Shown: positions 34,979 through 43,535, counted from the first letter of the stretch. The stretch: 64,000 nucleotides of DNA from Gammaproteobacteria bacterium (GCA_018825305.1 JAHJEO010000003.1:117931-181930), one strand, 5' to 3'. Notes: generated by a model from the sequence alone, not told the origin. Numbers and translations: made by a program.

Positions 34979-34999
34979 GGAGTAGCCCGAATGGGGGAG

Positions 35000-35042
35000 T
35001 TGACAGGAATATAGCACCTGGAAAACAATATCACGGCGTGAT
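35000..35042 (+). promoter_or_regulatory. Promoter and palindromic operator before the DsrC-like gene
   Basis: TTGACA (35000-35005) is followed after 17 bp by an AACAAT-like -10, then the perfect palindrome ATCACGGCGTGAT (35030-35042). The operator would cover the transcription start, as expected for a MarR repressor site. Confidence 0.6.
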
Positions 35043-35074
35043 GTAATAGGCCATGTGACTTAAAGGAGAAGATT

Positions 35075-35401
35075 ATGGATGCGACGATGGAAATGCCGCA
35101 GCGCGACGCCGACGGCTATCTGGTCGAACCGGCGGAATGGAACGAGGACGTGGCGGCGCAGTTGGCGCGCGAATTGAACATCGAGCTCGGCGACGACCAC
35201 TGGGACGTGATTCGACATATGCGGCAGCTATACGAAGACCACCAGGTGGCGCCGGATGCCCGCCACATCATCAAGCGACTCGACGAGCGGTATCCCGGCG
35301 CTGGCCGCAAGCGCCTGTTCGAGCTGTTTCCCTATGGCTATCCCGGACAGGCCTGCAAGGTTGCCGGAATGAAGCGGCCGCGGGCGTGGAGCACCGGCTG
35401 A
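35075..35401 (+). CDS. TusE/DsrC-family protein lacking the C-terminal cysteine
   Basis: A 108-aa protein with the DsrC/TusE fold pattern (WNEDVAAQLARE...HWDVIRHMRQLYEDHQVAPDARHIIKRL...FPYGYPGQACKVAGMKRP). It keeps the internal Cys (QACKVAG), but ends in RAWSTG instead of the usual penultimate Cys that carries sulfur in TusE and DsrC. It is therefore unlikely to be a normal sulfur-transfer protein and may be regulatory. AAAGGAG lies before the ATG. Confidence 0.82.
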   Translation: MDATMEMPQRDADGYLVEPAEWNEDVAAQLARELNIELGDDHWDVIRHMRQLYEDHQVAPDARHIIKRLDERYPGAGRKRLFELFPYGYPGQACKVAGMKRPRAWSTG

Positions 35402-35417
35402 TCCGGCCGGGCGAACC

Positions 35418-36122
35418 TCATGCGATGAACATCGGCCACAGCCGCCGCAGCCCGAGCAGGATCAGCACGGCGGCCGCGGCCCAGGTCAGCCAGCGGGCGA
35501 TCCACTCCCGCCCCGAGCGCAATTCGCGCCCCAGGCGTCCGGCCAGAGGCACCAGCACGAGGATGGGCGTCATCGCCGCACCGAGGCCGAAGGCCAGCCC
35601 GTAACTGGCGCCCTGCGCCGCGCTGCCCGCGTTGGCAGCCAGCGCCAGCAGCGAAGCCAGCGGCGTGCACGGTGTCAGCGAAAGTGCGGCGCCGAGGAAC
35701 AAGGGTGGCAGGCTGTCGCGTTTCGTGCGGCGGAAATGCACAGGCGAAAAAGTCGGCGCCGGCGGGACGGCGCCCGATGCGGATGTGGCGCAGGAGCGCC
35801 CGACCGGTCGCGCCAGCAGCCACAGGCCGGCGCCGATGCTGGCCGCGCCGATGATGACATTGCCCCAGGTCCCCCCCAGCGCCTTTGCCAGGCCGAGGCC
35901 GGCGGCGCCGGCCAGCGCGGCAAGCAGGGTGTAGGTGGTGATGCGCCCGGCGAGGAAGACGCCGGTGTGGAGGAAGGCTTCCTTCTGGCCGCTGGCGCGG
36001 CCCAGCGCCCAGGTGCCCATGAAGGGCAGGCAGGTCACGGTACAGGCGGTCAGGCCCATCGAGACGCCCAGCAGCCACAGCGTCGTCAGCGTCACCTGGC
36101 CGGCGGCGAGCTCGTCAAGCAT
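35418..36122 (-). CDS. DsbD/CcdA-like (TauE/SafE-type) membrane protein
   Basis: A 234-aa protein with about six helices and paired Cys in helices 1 and 4 (GLTACTVTCLPFMGTW and LSLTPCTPLASLLAL), the plan of DsbD/CcdA transmembrane electron carriers. It overlaps the Fe-S protein gene by 8 bp. It probably passes reductant across the membrane for the metal-uptake operon (inference). A dispersed repeat encodes VPPAPTFSP in the loop between halves. Confidence 0.8.
   Translation of the reverse strand: MLDELAAGQVTLTTLWLLGVSMGLTACTVTCLPFMGTWALGRASGQKEAFLHTGVFLAGRITTYTLLAALAGAAGLGLAKALGGTWGNVIIGAASIGAGLWLLARPVGRSCATSASGAVPPAPTFSPVHFRRTKRDSLPPLFLGAALSLTPCTPLASLLALAANAGSAAQGASYGLAFGLGAAMTPILVLVPLAGRLGRELRSGREWIARWLTWAAAAVLILLGLRRLWPMFIA
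35746..35772 (+). repeat. Dispersed 27-bp repeat in the DsbD-like gene
   Basis: One difference from the consensus; it encodes VPPAPTF on the gene strand. Confidence 0.8.
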
Positions 36123-37179
36123 TGGCTTCGCCGCCCTTGGCCGCACCGCGCACGAACTTGATCGGCTTGACGGTGCCGTCCGGCAGTTCGCCCTTCACCT
36201 TGTTCTTGTAGTACTCGCGGCTCGACGAGAACAGCGCCCACGGCCCCCACTTGAGCTTGATGACGTCGTCCTGCGGGCAATATTCGACACAGCGCCCGCA
36301 CAGGGTGCAGTCTTCGTTGTAGGCCTTGCGTCCGTGCTGCTTGGATATCTCCGGAATGTCCATCGGGCAGGATTCGGTGCAGATCGAGCACTTGTCGCAG
36401 GCCGAGTGCTGCGCCTTGACCAGGCGCATCGGCGACAGCCGCTGGAACATGGCGTTGAACGACAGCAGCGGGCAGATGCGGCAGAAGGGCTGGCGCATCG
36501 CCAGCGCCCCGACCAGCATGAAGCCGATCAGCATGTCGGCAATGGCGCCGAGGGTGAAGCCGATGCCGTCGTTGGTGGCCAGCGCCAGCTGCTCGGTGTT
36601 GCCGGTGAGCAGGGTGGTGGCGACGCGCGAGGGACAGATGTCGCAATACGGGTTGCCAAGTGAATGCGGCGTGACGCCGAGGCCGGTCAAGAGCGGCAGC
36701 AGGAACACCAGGCCGACCAGCAGCAGCCATTTCACCGGCCGTACCCGCTTGACCTCGCCGAGGTCGCCGGCTTCCATGCGGCGCAGGCCGATGCCGAAGC
36801 GGCGGCCGACCTTGGCGATCAGTTCCTGCAGTGTGCCGAGCGGACAGACCCAGCCGCAGAAGGCCTTGCCGATGACGAAGAAGAAGGCGAAGAAGGTGGC
36901 GATGGTGATCAGCAGCGGCACCACCAGCTGGAAGGTGATCTGCTGGGCGCGGACGATGCCCTCGCCGATGCGGTGGTGGATCTGGTGCTGCGTCGGGATC
37001 AGGATGCAGTAGGCGGCATTCTCCTGATCGTAGGCGCAGGAAAGCGCGGGCAGCGATCCCGTGATCTTCTCGGCGGCGTAATGGCCGACGATGACGCTGC
37101 CGTAGACGGTGAAGAAAAGCATGGCGATCTGGACCGCCAGACGGAAGCGAGCAAGGGTCGGAAAAAGTGTCTTAAGCAT
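36115..37179 (-). CDS. NapH/NosR-like polyferredoxin membrane protein
   Basis: A 354-aa protein with about five membrane helices, two CxxxCP motifs on the helical part (CGWVCPLGTLQ, FCRICPLLSF) plus CDICPS, and two 4Fe-4S sites at the C-terminus (CDKCSICTESCP, CTLCGRCVEYCP). This is the NapH/NosR/CcoG plan for moving electrons from quinol or cytoplasm to the periplasm. It lacks the FMN domain of NosR. Flanked by a DUF4198-like protein and a DsbD-like protein in the TonB receptor operon, it may supply electrons for reductive metal release. Confidence 0.88.
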   Translation of the reverse strand: MLKTLFPTLARFRLAVQIAMLFFTVYGSVIVGHYAAEKITGSLPALSCAYDQENAAYCILIPTQHQIHHRIGEGIVRAQQITFQLVVPLLITIATFFAFFFVIGKAFCGWVCPLGTLQELIAKVGRRFGIGLRRMEAGDLGEVKRVRPVKWLLLVGLVFLLPLLTGLGVTPHSLGNPYCDICPSRVATTLLTGNTEQLALATNDGIGFTLGAIADMLIGFMLVGALAMRQPFCRICPLLSFNAMFQRLSPMRLVKAQHSACDKCSICTESCPMDIPEISKQHGRKAYNEDCTLCGRCVEYCPQDDVIKLKWGPWALFSSSREYYKNKVKGELPDGTVKPIKFVRGAAKGGEANA

Positions 37180-38089
37180 TGGAGTCTCCTTGGCCCGCGG
37201 CTGTCGGGCGGGTCGAGCGCCGGCGCAGCAGCGGCGTTGCCGCGATCATGCCGAGCAAGCCGAAGGCCGCGCCCCAGCCGAGGCTGCGGTCGCGGTCGGC
37301 ATCGAGCGTGTAGGTGTAGTTGAAAGCGGTCAGGTAGCGCTTGCCGGCGTCTTCCTTCTCCGTCGTCAGCACGAACTTGGCCTTGCGCCGGCCGTGCGCA
37401 TCGTGGCCTTCCTCCGCCGGCTTGAAGTCACGCGGGAACAGCACCGTGGCGACGCCCGCCGCGTCGGTGACGAAGCGGCTGCGGCTGCCGTATTCGGTTT
37501 CCATGGTCAGCGTCTGATTGGCCAGGGGCTGGCCGGCGTAACGCACGATGAAACGCCACTTGTCGCTCTCGCGGTAGTTGCCGTGCTCGCGCGGCAGCGG
37601 GTCGGGGACGATTTCCAGCTCGTGGCGGCTCTGTTTCAGCAGATCGGTCGGCGCATCGCCAGGATTGCTGAAATACCAGGCGGTGGAGGCGACCTTTACC
37701 TCGCCATCGCTTTCCTGGCGAGCGACGACCCAGTGGTAGTTGCCGACCTTGGGTGCCGCGCTCTTCAGCTTGGCGCCCTCGGGACCCACCGGATAGTCGA
37801 CGCGCCGCCGCTCGGCCGGGCCGTCACCGGCATACACGGTAACGTTCGCCGCCTCGATGCCCATCGGGCGCAGTGTCGCACCGCCGCGCTCGCCGCCGCG
37901 CGCCATCGCCGGCAGCAGAAGGGGGGCGCGCGTCCATTCTCGGCTGCCGCCGGGGCGCTGCCCCTGCGGTGCTGCCGCAGGGGCAGCGGGCTGGGTTGCG
38001 GCCGGGGCATGGTGTTCGTGCTGCTGGGCCATTGCCGGGGCGCCCGCGGTGGCCAGTCCGGCTGCCGCAAGAATTGCCAAGTGGTTCAT
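37172..38089 (-). CDS. DUF4198-like periplasmic protein with C-terminal membrane anchor
   Basis: A 305-aa protein with a signal peptide (about 1-21), a His-rich stretch (QQHEHHAP), a Pro/Ala/Gln linker, a beta-rich domain like DUF4198/nickel-uptake substrate-binding proteins and a C-terminal helix (LGWGAAFGLLGMIAATPLL). GGAG precedes the ATG at 38089. It overlaps the Fe-S gene by 8 bp. It probably binds a metal or metal complex delivered by the TonB receptor (inference). Confidence 0.7.
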   Translation of the reverse strand: MNHLAILAAAGLATAGAPAMAQQHEHHAPAATQPAAPAAAPQGQRPGGSREWTRAPLLLPAMARGGERGGATLRPMGIEAANVTVYAGDGPAERRRVDYPVGPEGAKLKSAAPKVGNYHWVVARQESDGEVKVASTAWYFSNPGDAPTDLLKQSRHELEIVPDPLPREHGNYRESDKWRFIVRYAGQPLANQTLTMETEYGSRSRFVTDAAGVATVLFPRDFKPAEEGHDAHGRRKAKFVLTTEKEDAGKRYLTAFNYTYTLDADRDRSLGWGAAFGLLGMIAATPLLRRRSTRPTAAGQGDSNA

Positions 38090-38103
38090 TCTTGTCTCCA
38101 TGA

Positions 38104-40389
38104 TCAGAACGTCGCTGTCAGGCCGACTTTCCAGGAGCGCGGCTTGCCGACAACGATGGAAAGGTCATCGGCGTTGTAGATCTTGTCGTAAAGGCCGGTG
38201 AGGTAATTGGATGCATCGTTGGTTCCGCGTGCCGCCGACCAGTAGCTGCGGTCGAACAGGTTGTCGACGCGGGCGAAGAACGACCATTTGCTGCCCGACA
38301 GCCAGGCGGCCCCCTTGACGTCGTAGTTGGCCTGCAGGTGCCAGAGTGTGCGTCCTGGCCACTTGACGAGGTTGACCTCGTCTGCCCACGACCACGACTT
38401 GGCTTCCATTTCCAGCGCCAGGCGCAGGCTGTCGCCAGGCTGCCAACCATAGGTAGCGGTCATCTGGTGGCGCGGCACGCGCGGCACGTCATTGCCGGTG
38501 TTGTCGAAGCGCACCAGCGTCGGTGCGGGGACATAGGGGCTGCCCAGCGTCTGGTAGAAGGTGTCGTATTTGGTGAAGATGGCGCGGATGTAGCTGTAGG
38601 CAAGGTCGAGCGTATGGGCACGTTTACGGTCGCTCTTGAGCGCGAGTTCCAGTCCGCGGTTGCGGACACCGCCGATGTTGTCGTATGCCTCCTGCACGGT
38701 TGCGGTGGAGGCCGAATACTGGCCCACCGTGCTCATGATGAAGTCCTTGCGTTCGAGCTGATACACGGCGCCTTCCACCTCGAACGGCACGCCAGCCAGC
38801 GCGGTGCGGGAGCGGAAGCCGAGCTCCAGGTTCAGGGCCTGTTCGGGTTTGAGGCCCTCGTTGTTTGCCGTCTTGCCCCCCGTCGGCGAAATGCTGCCGT
38901 TGTAGAGCTGCTCGGCAGTGGGCGTCCGGAATCCGGTGGAAACGTTGGTGAATAGATCGAAATTCGGATTGGCGGCGTAGTTTGCGCCGGCTCGCCACGA
39001 GGACACGCCAAAGGCCTTGGAACGCGTGAACGGCGTCGGGATTTCCCTGGTGGCGCGGGTCGCGTAGTCAAGGTCGATACGATCGCGACGGGCGTTTCCG
39101 GTTAGCGTCCATTGAGCGTCAGGAGCATATTTGAGCTCGCCGTAAAGTGCCTTCATGTCCTCGGTGATGTCGTTGTCGGTGAACACGCTGCCGGCAGCGA
39201 CGAAGTTCGTCGCCAGTGGCGCCGGACAGGCGTAGGGCGGAGCAAAGTCCTGGCGAGCGCAGTAGTCCACCTTGGCCGTGTTGTAGTTCTTGTAATCGTT
39301 GCGGCGAACGTCCAGACCGCCAAGCCAGCCAAATTGTCCGGCCGACGAACGCCATTCGCCCTTGAGTCCCCGCTGCACCTGCTTGTAGTTGTTGAGGATG
39401 GTGTAGAGCTCCTGTGCGCCGGGGGCGGAATCCGAAATTCCCTGGCCGTTGGCGGCTACCCGCTGCGGCGACGACCAGTAAATGGTGTGGTCGCGGTATT
39501 CGTAGGCCGTCGCCAGGATGTTGCTGCGGGCGGAAAGGTCGTTGGCGTAGGTGACGTTGAATTTCTGCAGGTCGACGTCGTAGTTGCGCGTGTAATCGCG
39601 CCCGAGCGTGCCTTTCGGGTCGTTGACTGCCTGAGTGGCGCCCTTGACCGAACCGTGCTTGTCCTTCTTGCGATCGGATGTCTCGAATCCCAACGTCAGA
39701 TCCGAACTGTCGGTGAGGAAAACCCGCAAGTTGCCGTCAATGTAGTCGGTGCGGTAGCCGGACTGCCAGTGGTAGTCATCGCCCTGGCGGTGCGTCGCCT
39801 GCAGGTGGCCGGTACCCCAGTCACTGGCGAAGCCGGCGCGGGCGAGCTGGCGGTTGTAGTTCCAGCTGCCCTGGTCGGCGCCAATCGTGATGCCCTTGTA
39901 GCCGGCGCCGCGCTTGGTGGTGATGATGACGGCACCGGCCAGTGCGTCTTCGCCGAAGAGGTATGAGGCGCCGCCCTTGATGACCTTCACCGATTCGATG
40001 TTGTCGAGGTCGACGTTCACCTTGCCGGTGCGCTCGAACACCGGCACGCCGTCGATGACGATGGCAACGCCCGGCTTTTCGCCCATGTAGCGCTGGTTCT
40101 CGATGCCGCGCAGCTTGATCTTGATCTCGTCGCCGGACGACAGGTCGGCGGTGACGCCGGGGATCGAATTGAGAATCTGGATCATGTTCTCCGGCCGCTT
40201 CTCGTCGACCGTCTTGCCACTGATGTCGTGGGTGCTCGATGGCTCGGCGCGGCGCGAGGTAAAGCGGTCGTCGATGGTGGTCGAGATCACCTTGACCTCG
40301 CCCAGTTGCGTGTCCTGTGCCGTCGCCAGCGCCGGCCACGCGGCCAGTATCAGGACCAGTGGCCTGACCGTTGCATGCATTGCTTTCAC
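38104..40389 (-). CDS. TonB-dependent outer membrane receptor
   Basis: A 761-aa protein with a signal peptide (about 1-24), a plug domain (IQILNSIPGVTADLSSGDEIKIKLRG, GVAIVIDGVPV, KGGASYLFGEDALAGAVIITTK) and a 22-strand barrel ending in Phe (KVGLTATF). The substrate is not clear; the operon (DUF4198, polyferredoxin, DsbD-like) suggests a metal, with copper or iron plausible. Upstream are two abutting TGCGAC-N5-GTCGCA dyads and TAGAAT as a -10. exbD-exbB-tonB lies just upstream on the same strand. Confidence 0.93.
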   Translation of the reverse strand: MKAMHATVRPLVLILAAWPALATAQDTQLGEVKVISTTIDDRFTSRRAEPSSTHDISGKTVDEKRPENMIQILNSIPGVTADLSSGDEIKIKLRGIENQRYMGEKPGVAIVIDGVPVFERTGKVNVDLDNIESVKVIKGGASYLFGEDALAGAVIITTKRGAGYKGITIGADQGSWNYNRQLARAGFASDWGTGHLQATHRQGDDYHWQSGYRTDYIDGNLRVFLTDSSDLTLGFETSDRKKDKHGSVKGATQAVNDPKGTLGRDYTRNYDVDLQKFNVTYANDLSARSNILATAYEYRDHTIYWSSPQRVAANGQGISDSAPGAQELYTILNNYKQVQRGLKGEWRSSAGQFGWLGGLDVRRNDYKNYNTAKVDYCARQDFAPPYACPAPLATNFVAAGSVFTDNDITEDMKALYGELKYAPDAQWTLTGNARRDRIDLDYATRATREIPTPFTRSKAFGVSSWRAGANYAANPNFDLFTNVSTGFRTPTAEQLYNGSISPTGGKTANNEGLKPEQALNLELGFRSRTALAGVPFEVEGAVYQLERKDFIMSTVGQYSASTATVQEAYDNIGGVRNRGLELALKSDRKRAHTLDLAYSYIRAIFTKYDTFYQTLGSPYVPAPTLVRFDNTGNDVPRVPRHQMTATYGWQPGDSLRLALEMEAKSWSWADEVNLVKWPGRTLWHLQANYDVKGAAWLSGSKWSFFARVDNLFDRSYWSAARGTNDASNYLTGLYDKIYNADDLSIVVGKPRSWKVGLTATF

Positions 40390-40420
40390 TACGATTCCCC
40401 CCGGAATGTTTAAATTTATT

Positions 40421-40442
40421 GCCTATGTCGTTACGCATAGGC
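40421..40442. promoter_or_regulatory. Palindrome in the TonB receptor leader
   Basis: GCCTATG-N8-CATAGGC, perfect 7-bp arms, between the predicted -10 and the start codon. It could be an operator or an mRNA hairpin. Confidence 0.4.
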
Positions 40443-40453
40443 GGCTGCGGGGG

Positions 40454-40515
40454 ATTCTAGGAAGCGAAGCAACGTGCGACCTGCGACGCGTTGTCGCGTG
40501 CGACGATATGTCGCA
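40454..40515 (-). promoter_or_regulatory. Tandem TGCGAC-N5-GTCGC(A/G) dyads and -10 for the TonB receptor
   Basis: TGCGAC-GCGTT-GTCGCG (40482-40498) directly abuts TGCGAC-GATAT-GTCGCA (40499-40515), and another TGCGAC half-site lies at 40475. On the minus strand TAGAAT (40454-40459) is centred 33.5 bp from the nearer dyad, the same as at nosL. Confidence 0.65.
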
Positions 40516-40519
40516 AGCT

Positions 40520-40933
40520 TCAGCGCGTTGCCGGTTCGGTGACGAAGGCGATGCGGGTTATGCCGGCGTGCTGGGCGACGGCCATGATGTCGGCGACCTT
40601 CTCGTAGCGCGTGGCGCGGTCGGCGCGCAGGTGCAGCTCGGGGTTGGCGGGAGCGGCGGCGCGCAGTGCCGCATCGACCGCCGTGCGGTCGGCAGGTGCA
40701 CCGTCGAGGAAGAGGCTGCCGGCAGCGTCGAGCGCGAGCTGGATGGTGTGTGGCTTGTCGTCGATGCGCTTGGCATCGGCGCGCGGCAGGTCGATGGGAA
40801 CGGCCTGGTGGAACAGCGGCGCGGTGATGATGAATATCACCAGCAGTACCAGCATCACGTCCACCAGCGGCGTGGTGTTGATCTCGGCCATGGGCTGGAC
40901 GCCGCCGCCCTCGTTGAATCCCCCGAACGACAT
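40520..40933 (-). CDS. exbD: ExbD biopolymer transport protein
   Basis: A 137-aa protein with a short cytoplasmic start, one membrane helix (about 25-45) with the conserved Asp in NTTPLVDVMLVLLVIF, and a periplasmic domain. It energises TonB together with ExbB. The start overlaps the exbB stop. Confidence 0.93.
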   Translation of the reverse strand: MSFGGFNEGGGVQPMAEINTTPLVDVMLVLLVIFIITAPLFHQAVPIDLPRADAKRIDDKPHTIQLALDAAGSLFLDGAPADRTAVDAALRAAAPANPELHLRADRATRYEKVADIMAVAQHAGITRIAFVTEPATR

Positions 40934-41661
40934 CAGGCGGCCACCGGCACCAGCCGGGGAGATGTGCCGTTGCCATCGCCGGCGAGGCGGATGCCGGTGG
41001 TGAGGAAGGCGTGCAGGTCGTGGGCGAAGCCGTCGAGGTGGGCGAGGATAAGGCGGTTGGCGCGGGTCAGCGCGTTGTAGGCCAGCACGGCCGGGATGGC
41101 GACGAAAAGGCCGGCGGCGGTCATGATCAGCGCCTCGCCCACCGGGCCGGCCACCTTGTCGAGTACCACCGCGGTGGCGCCGGACAGCGCGACCAGCGCA
41201 TGGTAGATGCCCCACACCGTGCCGAAGAGGCCGATGAAGGGTGCGGTCGAGCCGGTCGAGGCAAGGAAGGTCAGCCCCGCCTCGATGCCGGCCTGGGCGG
41301 TGACGATCTGGCTGCGCAGGGCGCGGGTGACGAATTCGGAGACGCTGACGCCGGCGCCGATGCCGCGTGCGGCATGACGCTGGTGCGCCTCGGCCGCCTG
41401 GATGCCGCCGCGGGCCAGTCCGGCGAAGACGCCGGTGCGGTCTTCGCGCTGGATCGCGTCGAGCGCGGCTGCTGGCGTCTCGGCGCTCCAGAAGGCGGCC
41501 ACCGCCCGCTCTGCCGCGCGGTTGAAGCGCAGCTGGGCGAGGAACTTGCCGACGATCACCGCCCAGCTGGCGACGGAGAGGAGCAGCAGGAGGATGGCGA
41601 CGCCATGGGTGACGAAGTCGCCCTGCTGCCAGAAATGGCCAAGACCGAAACCGGTTTGCAT
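40933..41661 (-). CDS. exbB: ExbB/TolQ proton channel protein
   Basis: A 242-aa protein with three membrane helices and the MotA/TolQ/ExbB signature (LTFLASTGSTAPFIGLFGTVWGIYHALVAL, ALIMTAAGLFVAIPAVLAYN). With ExbD it converts proton motive force into TonB movement. It starts 3 bp after the tonB stop. Confidence 0.93.
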   Translation of the reverse strand: MQTGFGLGHFWQQGDFVTHGVAILLLLLSVASWAVIVGKFLAQLRFNRAAERAVAAFWSAETPAAALDAIQREDRTGVFAGLARGGIQAAEAHQRHAARGIGAGVSVSEFVTRALRSQIVTAQAGIEAGLTFLASTGSTAPFIGLFGTVWGIYHALVALSGATAVVLDKVAGPVGEALIMTAAGLFVAIPAVLAYNALTRANRLILAHLDGFAHDLHAFLTTGIRLAGDGNGTSPRLVPVAA

Positions 41662-41664
41662 GAT

Positions 41665-42345
41665 TCAGCTTTCGAGGTTGAAGACGATGGGAACCAGCAC
41701 CCAGGCGGCGATGGCCTGCTCGCCGCGCCGCGCCGGGGCGAAGCGCCAGCGCGAAACGGCCTCGCGGGCGGCGTTGTCGAGGCGGGCGAAGCCGCTGGGC
41801 TGCTTGATCTCTATGGTTTCCGCCGCCCCGCCGGGGCTGACGTGAACGCGCAGCACGACGCGGCCTTCCTCGCCGAGGCGGCGCGAGGCGGGCGGGTAGG
41901 CCGGCTTGGGATTGGCGAGGTAGGCGGCGTCGAAGCGGGCCGGCGTCAGCACCGGCTCGATCGGCGCGGCAACGGGTGCGGGCGCCGGCGCGGCAATTGC
42001 GGCCGGCGCCGGCGGCGAAAAAGTCGGCGCTGGCGGGACGGCGAATTCGATAGCCGGGGCGGGTGCAGCCGCCGTCAGCACCGGCAGCGGCTCAATGGCG
42101 CGGGGTGGTGCCACCTTGCGCGGCGGCGGTGGTTGCCGCGGCGGCACGGGGGCTGGCGGCGGCGCCTCGGGGGCAAGCTCGATCAGGCGCACGGCGATGG
42201 GTTTGACCATTTCCGCGATCCGGTCGGTTGCGCCGGTTGCGAACAGCAGGCCCAGCAGCGCCGCGTGGGCGACCACGGCGCCGACGACGGATACCGCAGG
42301 CTGCTGCGGACCGGCATTGGGCAGCGATGGATAGAAGATCCCCAT
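41665..42345 (-). CDS. tonB: TonB energy transducer
   Basis: A 226-aa protein with an N-terminal anchor (about 20-38), a Pro-rich spacer (about 52-130) and a C-terminal TonB domain (YPPASRRLGEEGRVVLRVHVSPGGAAETIEIKQPSGFARLDNAAREAVSRWRFAPA, abridged here to its recognisable core). A dispersed repeat encodes VPPAPTFSP in the spacer. The ATG at 42345 fits the anchor. A TGCGAC-N5-GTCGCA dyad lies 44 bp upstream, so tonB-exbB-exbD shares control with the receptor. Confidence 0.92.
   Translation of the reverse strand: MGIFYPSLPNAGPQQPAVSVVGAVVAHAALLGLLFATGATDRIAEMVKPIAVRLIELAPEAPPPAPVPPRQPPPPRKVAPPRAIEPLPVLTAAAPAPAIEFAVPPAPTFSPPAPAAIAAPAPAPVAAPIEPVLTPARFDAAYLANPKPAYPPASRRLGEEGRVVLRVHVSPGGAAETIEIKQPSGFARLDNAAREAVSRWRFAPARRGEQAIAAWVLVPIVFNLES
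42017..42043 (+). repeat. Dispersed 27-bp repeat in tonB
   Basis: Matches the consensus throughout; encodes AVPPAPTFS in the Pro-rich spacer of TonB. Confidence 0.85.
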
Positions 42346-42388
42346 GGGGCGGGGATTATCCCGGCAAGGCCATGCCGAGGTAAGGCGG

Positions 42389-42405
42389 TGCGACGTCTTG
42401 TCGCA
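42389..42405 (-). promoter_or_regulatory. TGCGAC-N5-GTCGCA dyad upstream of tonB
   Basis: TGCGAC-GTCTT-GTCGCA is a perfect dyad. GATAAT (minus strand, 42355-42360) is a possible -10, at 39.5 bp centre to centre, somewhat further than at the other sites. Confidence 0.6.
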
Positions 42406-42424
42406 GGCCTCATGCTTGCCCGGC

Positions 42425-42928
42425 TCAGTGCTTGATCGGCTTCCAGGAGGGGTCGTCGAAATAACTGCCGTACTTCTCGAGCGCGCCGAGCACCGCGATC
42501 GCACCATCCATGCGCTTGGCCGCCTTCGTCTTGCCTTCCATCGCCTCGGCGCCCTCGAGCAACTGGGCGATGACCAGGTGCAGTTGGGCGTCGGCTTTCG
42601 GTTCGAGCTTGCAGTTGTTCACCATGTTGGCGACTTCGCCATTGATCTTCCGGGCCAGCGAGCCGTACTTGGCCGGGCTGAACTTGTCTTCGTGGATCGG
42701 TTGCAGCGAGGCTTGCATCGAGGTGCGGATGTTTGCCATCGCCTTGCGCAGCGGTGCATCGGTTGCCCATTTTTTGCCGGCGTCAAGGGTGAACGTGGCG
42801 GGTGCGGCGCTTTGGTCGTGGCCATGGTCATGCGTTGCCGGGCCGGCGGCGAATGCCGGGGCTGCGGCGAAACCGAGGGCCAGAATCATGGCCGAGAGGT
42901 GCTTCGGGAATTTCAGTTTGGCAGGCAT
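42425..42928 (-). CDS. Exported four-helix protein with His-rich N-terminus
   Basis: A 167-aa protein with a signal peptide (about 1-27), a metal-binding-like HDHGHD segment and a mostly helical body with one Cys (NNCKLEP). It resembles heme-free cytochrome c'-like or DnrO-type periplasmic proteins, without a CxxCH. It is encoded downstream of the cytochrome b561 gene. A metal or redox partner role is inference. Confidence 0.65.
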   Translation of the reverse strand: MPAKLKFPKHLSAMILALGFAAAPAFAAGPATHDHGHDQSAAPATFTLDAGKKWATDAPLRKAMANIRTSMQASLQPIHEDKFSPAKYGSLARKINGEVANMVNNCKLEPKADAQLHLVIAQLLEGAEAMEGKTKAAKRMDGAIAVLGALEKYGSYFDDPSWKPIKH

Positions 42929-43025
42929 ACGAACTTCCTTTGGTAATGGGTGAGGCAGATGGGGTTGTGAAGTTTGGGATGCGAAACTTAAGTCCGCGTT
43001 AACTACGTGAGCGGCCGGCTCCGCC

Positions 43026-43535
43026 TTACCTGCCACCGAGCCGCATCCGCGAAATCAGTCCGTCTTTGACGATCAGCTGGTGATAGAGGGCGGCCGCCAC
43101 GTGCAGGACGATCAGGCCCATGGCGATTTTGGCAACCAGGCCATGCACCTTGCGCGGCGTGAAGTCCTTGAAATTCTCTGGCAGCACGCCGTTGCCGATC
43201 ACGGCATCGAGGGCGCCGCTTTGCAAGGCGAGCAACATGCCGCTCGCGGCCATCAGCAGGATCGCCAGGTTCAGCGACATGTGGCCGGCGTGGGCGAGCT
43301 TGTCGCCGGGCAGCGACGGCGGTGCCGGCAGGCGACGGCGCATGGCGATGCGGGTGATGACCAGCAAGCCGGCCAGCGCGCCAAATATCATGTGGATGCG
43401 CAGGTTGCCGATTTTTTCAACCGTGTTCGGCATGTCCTCGAGCACAAACATGCCGCTGAGCAAAAGGAAGACGATGACCAGCGCGGCCACCCAGTGGACC
43501 GCGACCTGCGGCCGGGCATAACGGAAATTCTGCAT
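43026..43535 (-). CDS. Cytochrome b561-type membrane protein
   Basis: A 169-aa protein with four membrane helices and His residues at positions expected for two b hemes (QVAVHWVAAL, LRIHMIFGAL, LAHAGHMSLN, KVHGLVAKIAMGLIVLHVAAALYH). It probably passes electrons from quinol to a periplasmic partner, perhaps the His-rich protein encoded 97 bp downstream. Confidence 0.85.
   Translation of the reverse strand: MQNFRYARPQVAVHWVAALVIVFLLLSGMFVLEDMPNTVEKIGNLRIHMIFGALAGLLVITRIAMRRRLPAPPSLPGDKLAHAGHMSLNLAILLMAASGMLLALQSGALDAVIGNGVLPENFKDFTPRKVHGLVAKIAMGLIVLHVAAALYHQLIVKDGLISRMRLGGR

Noticed and set aside
38104-38450. Short frames at the end of the TonB receptor as separate genes
   Set aside because: They are out-of-frame readings of the receptor C-terminus, which itself ends with the normal terminal Phe.
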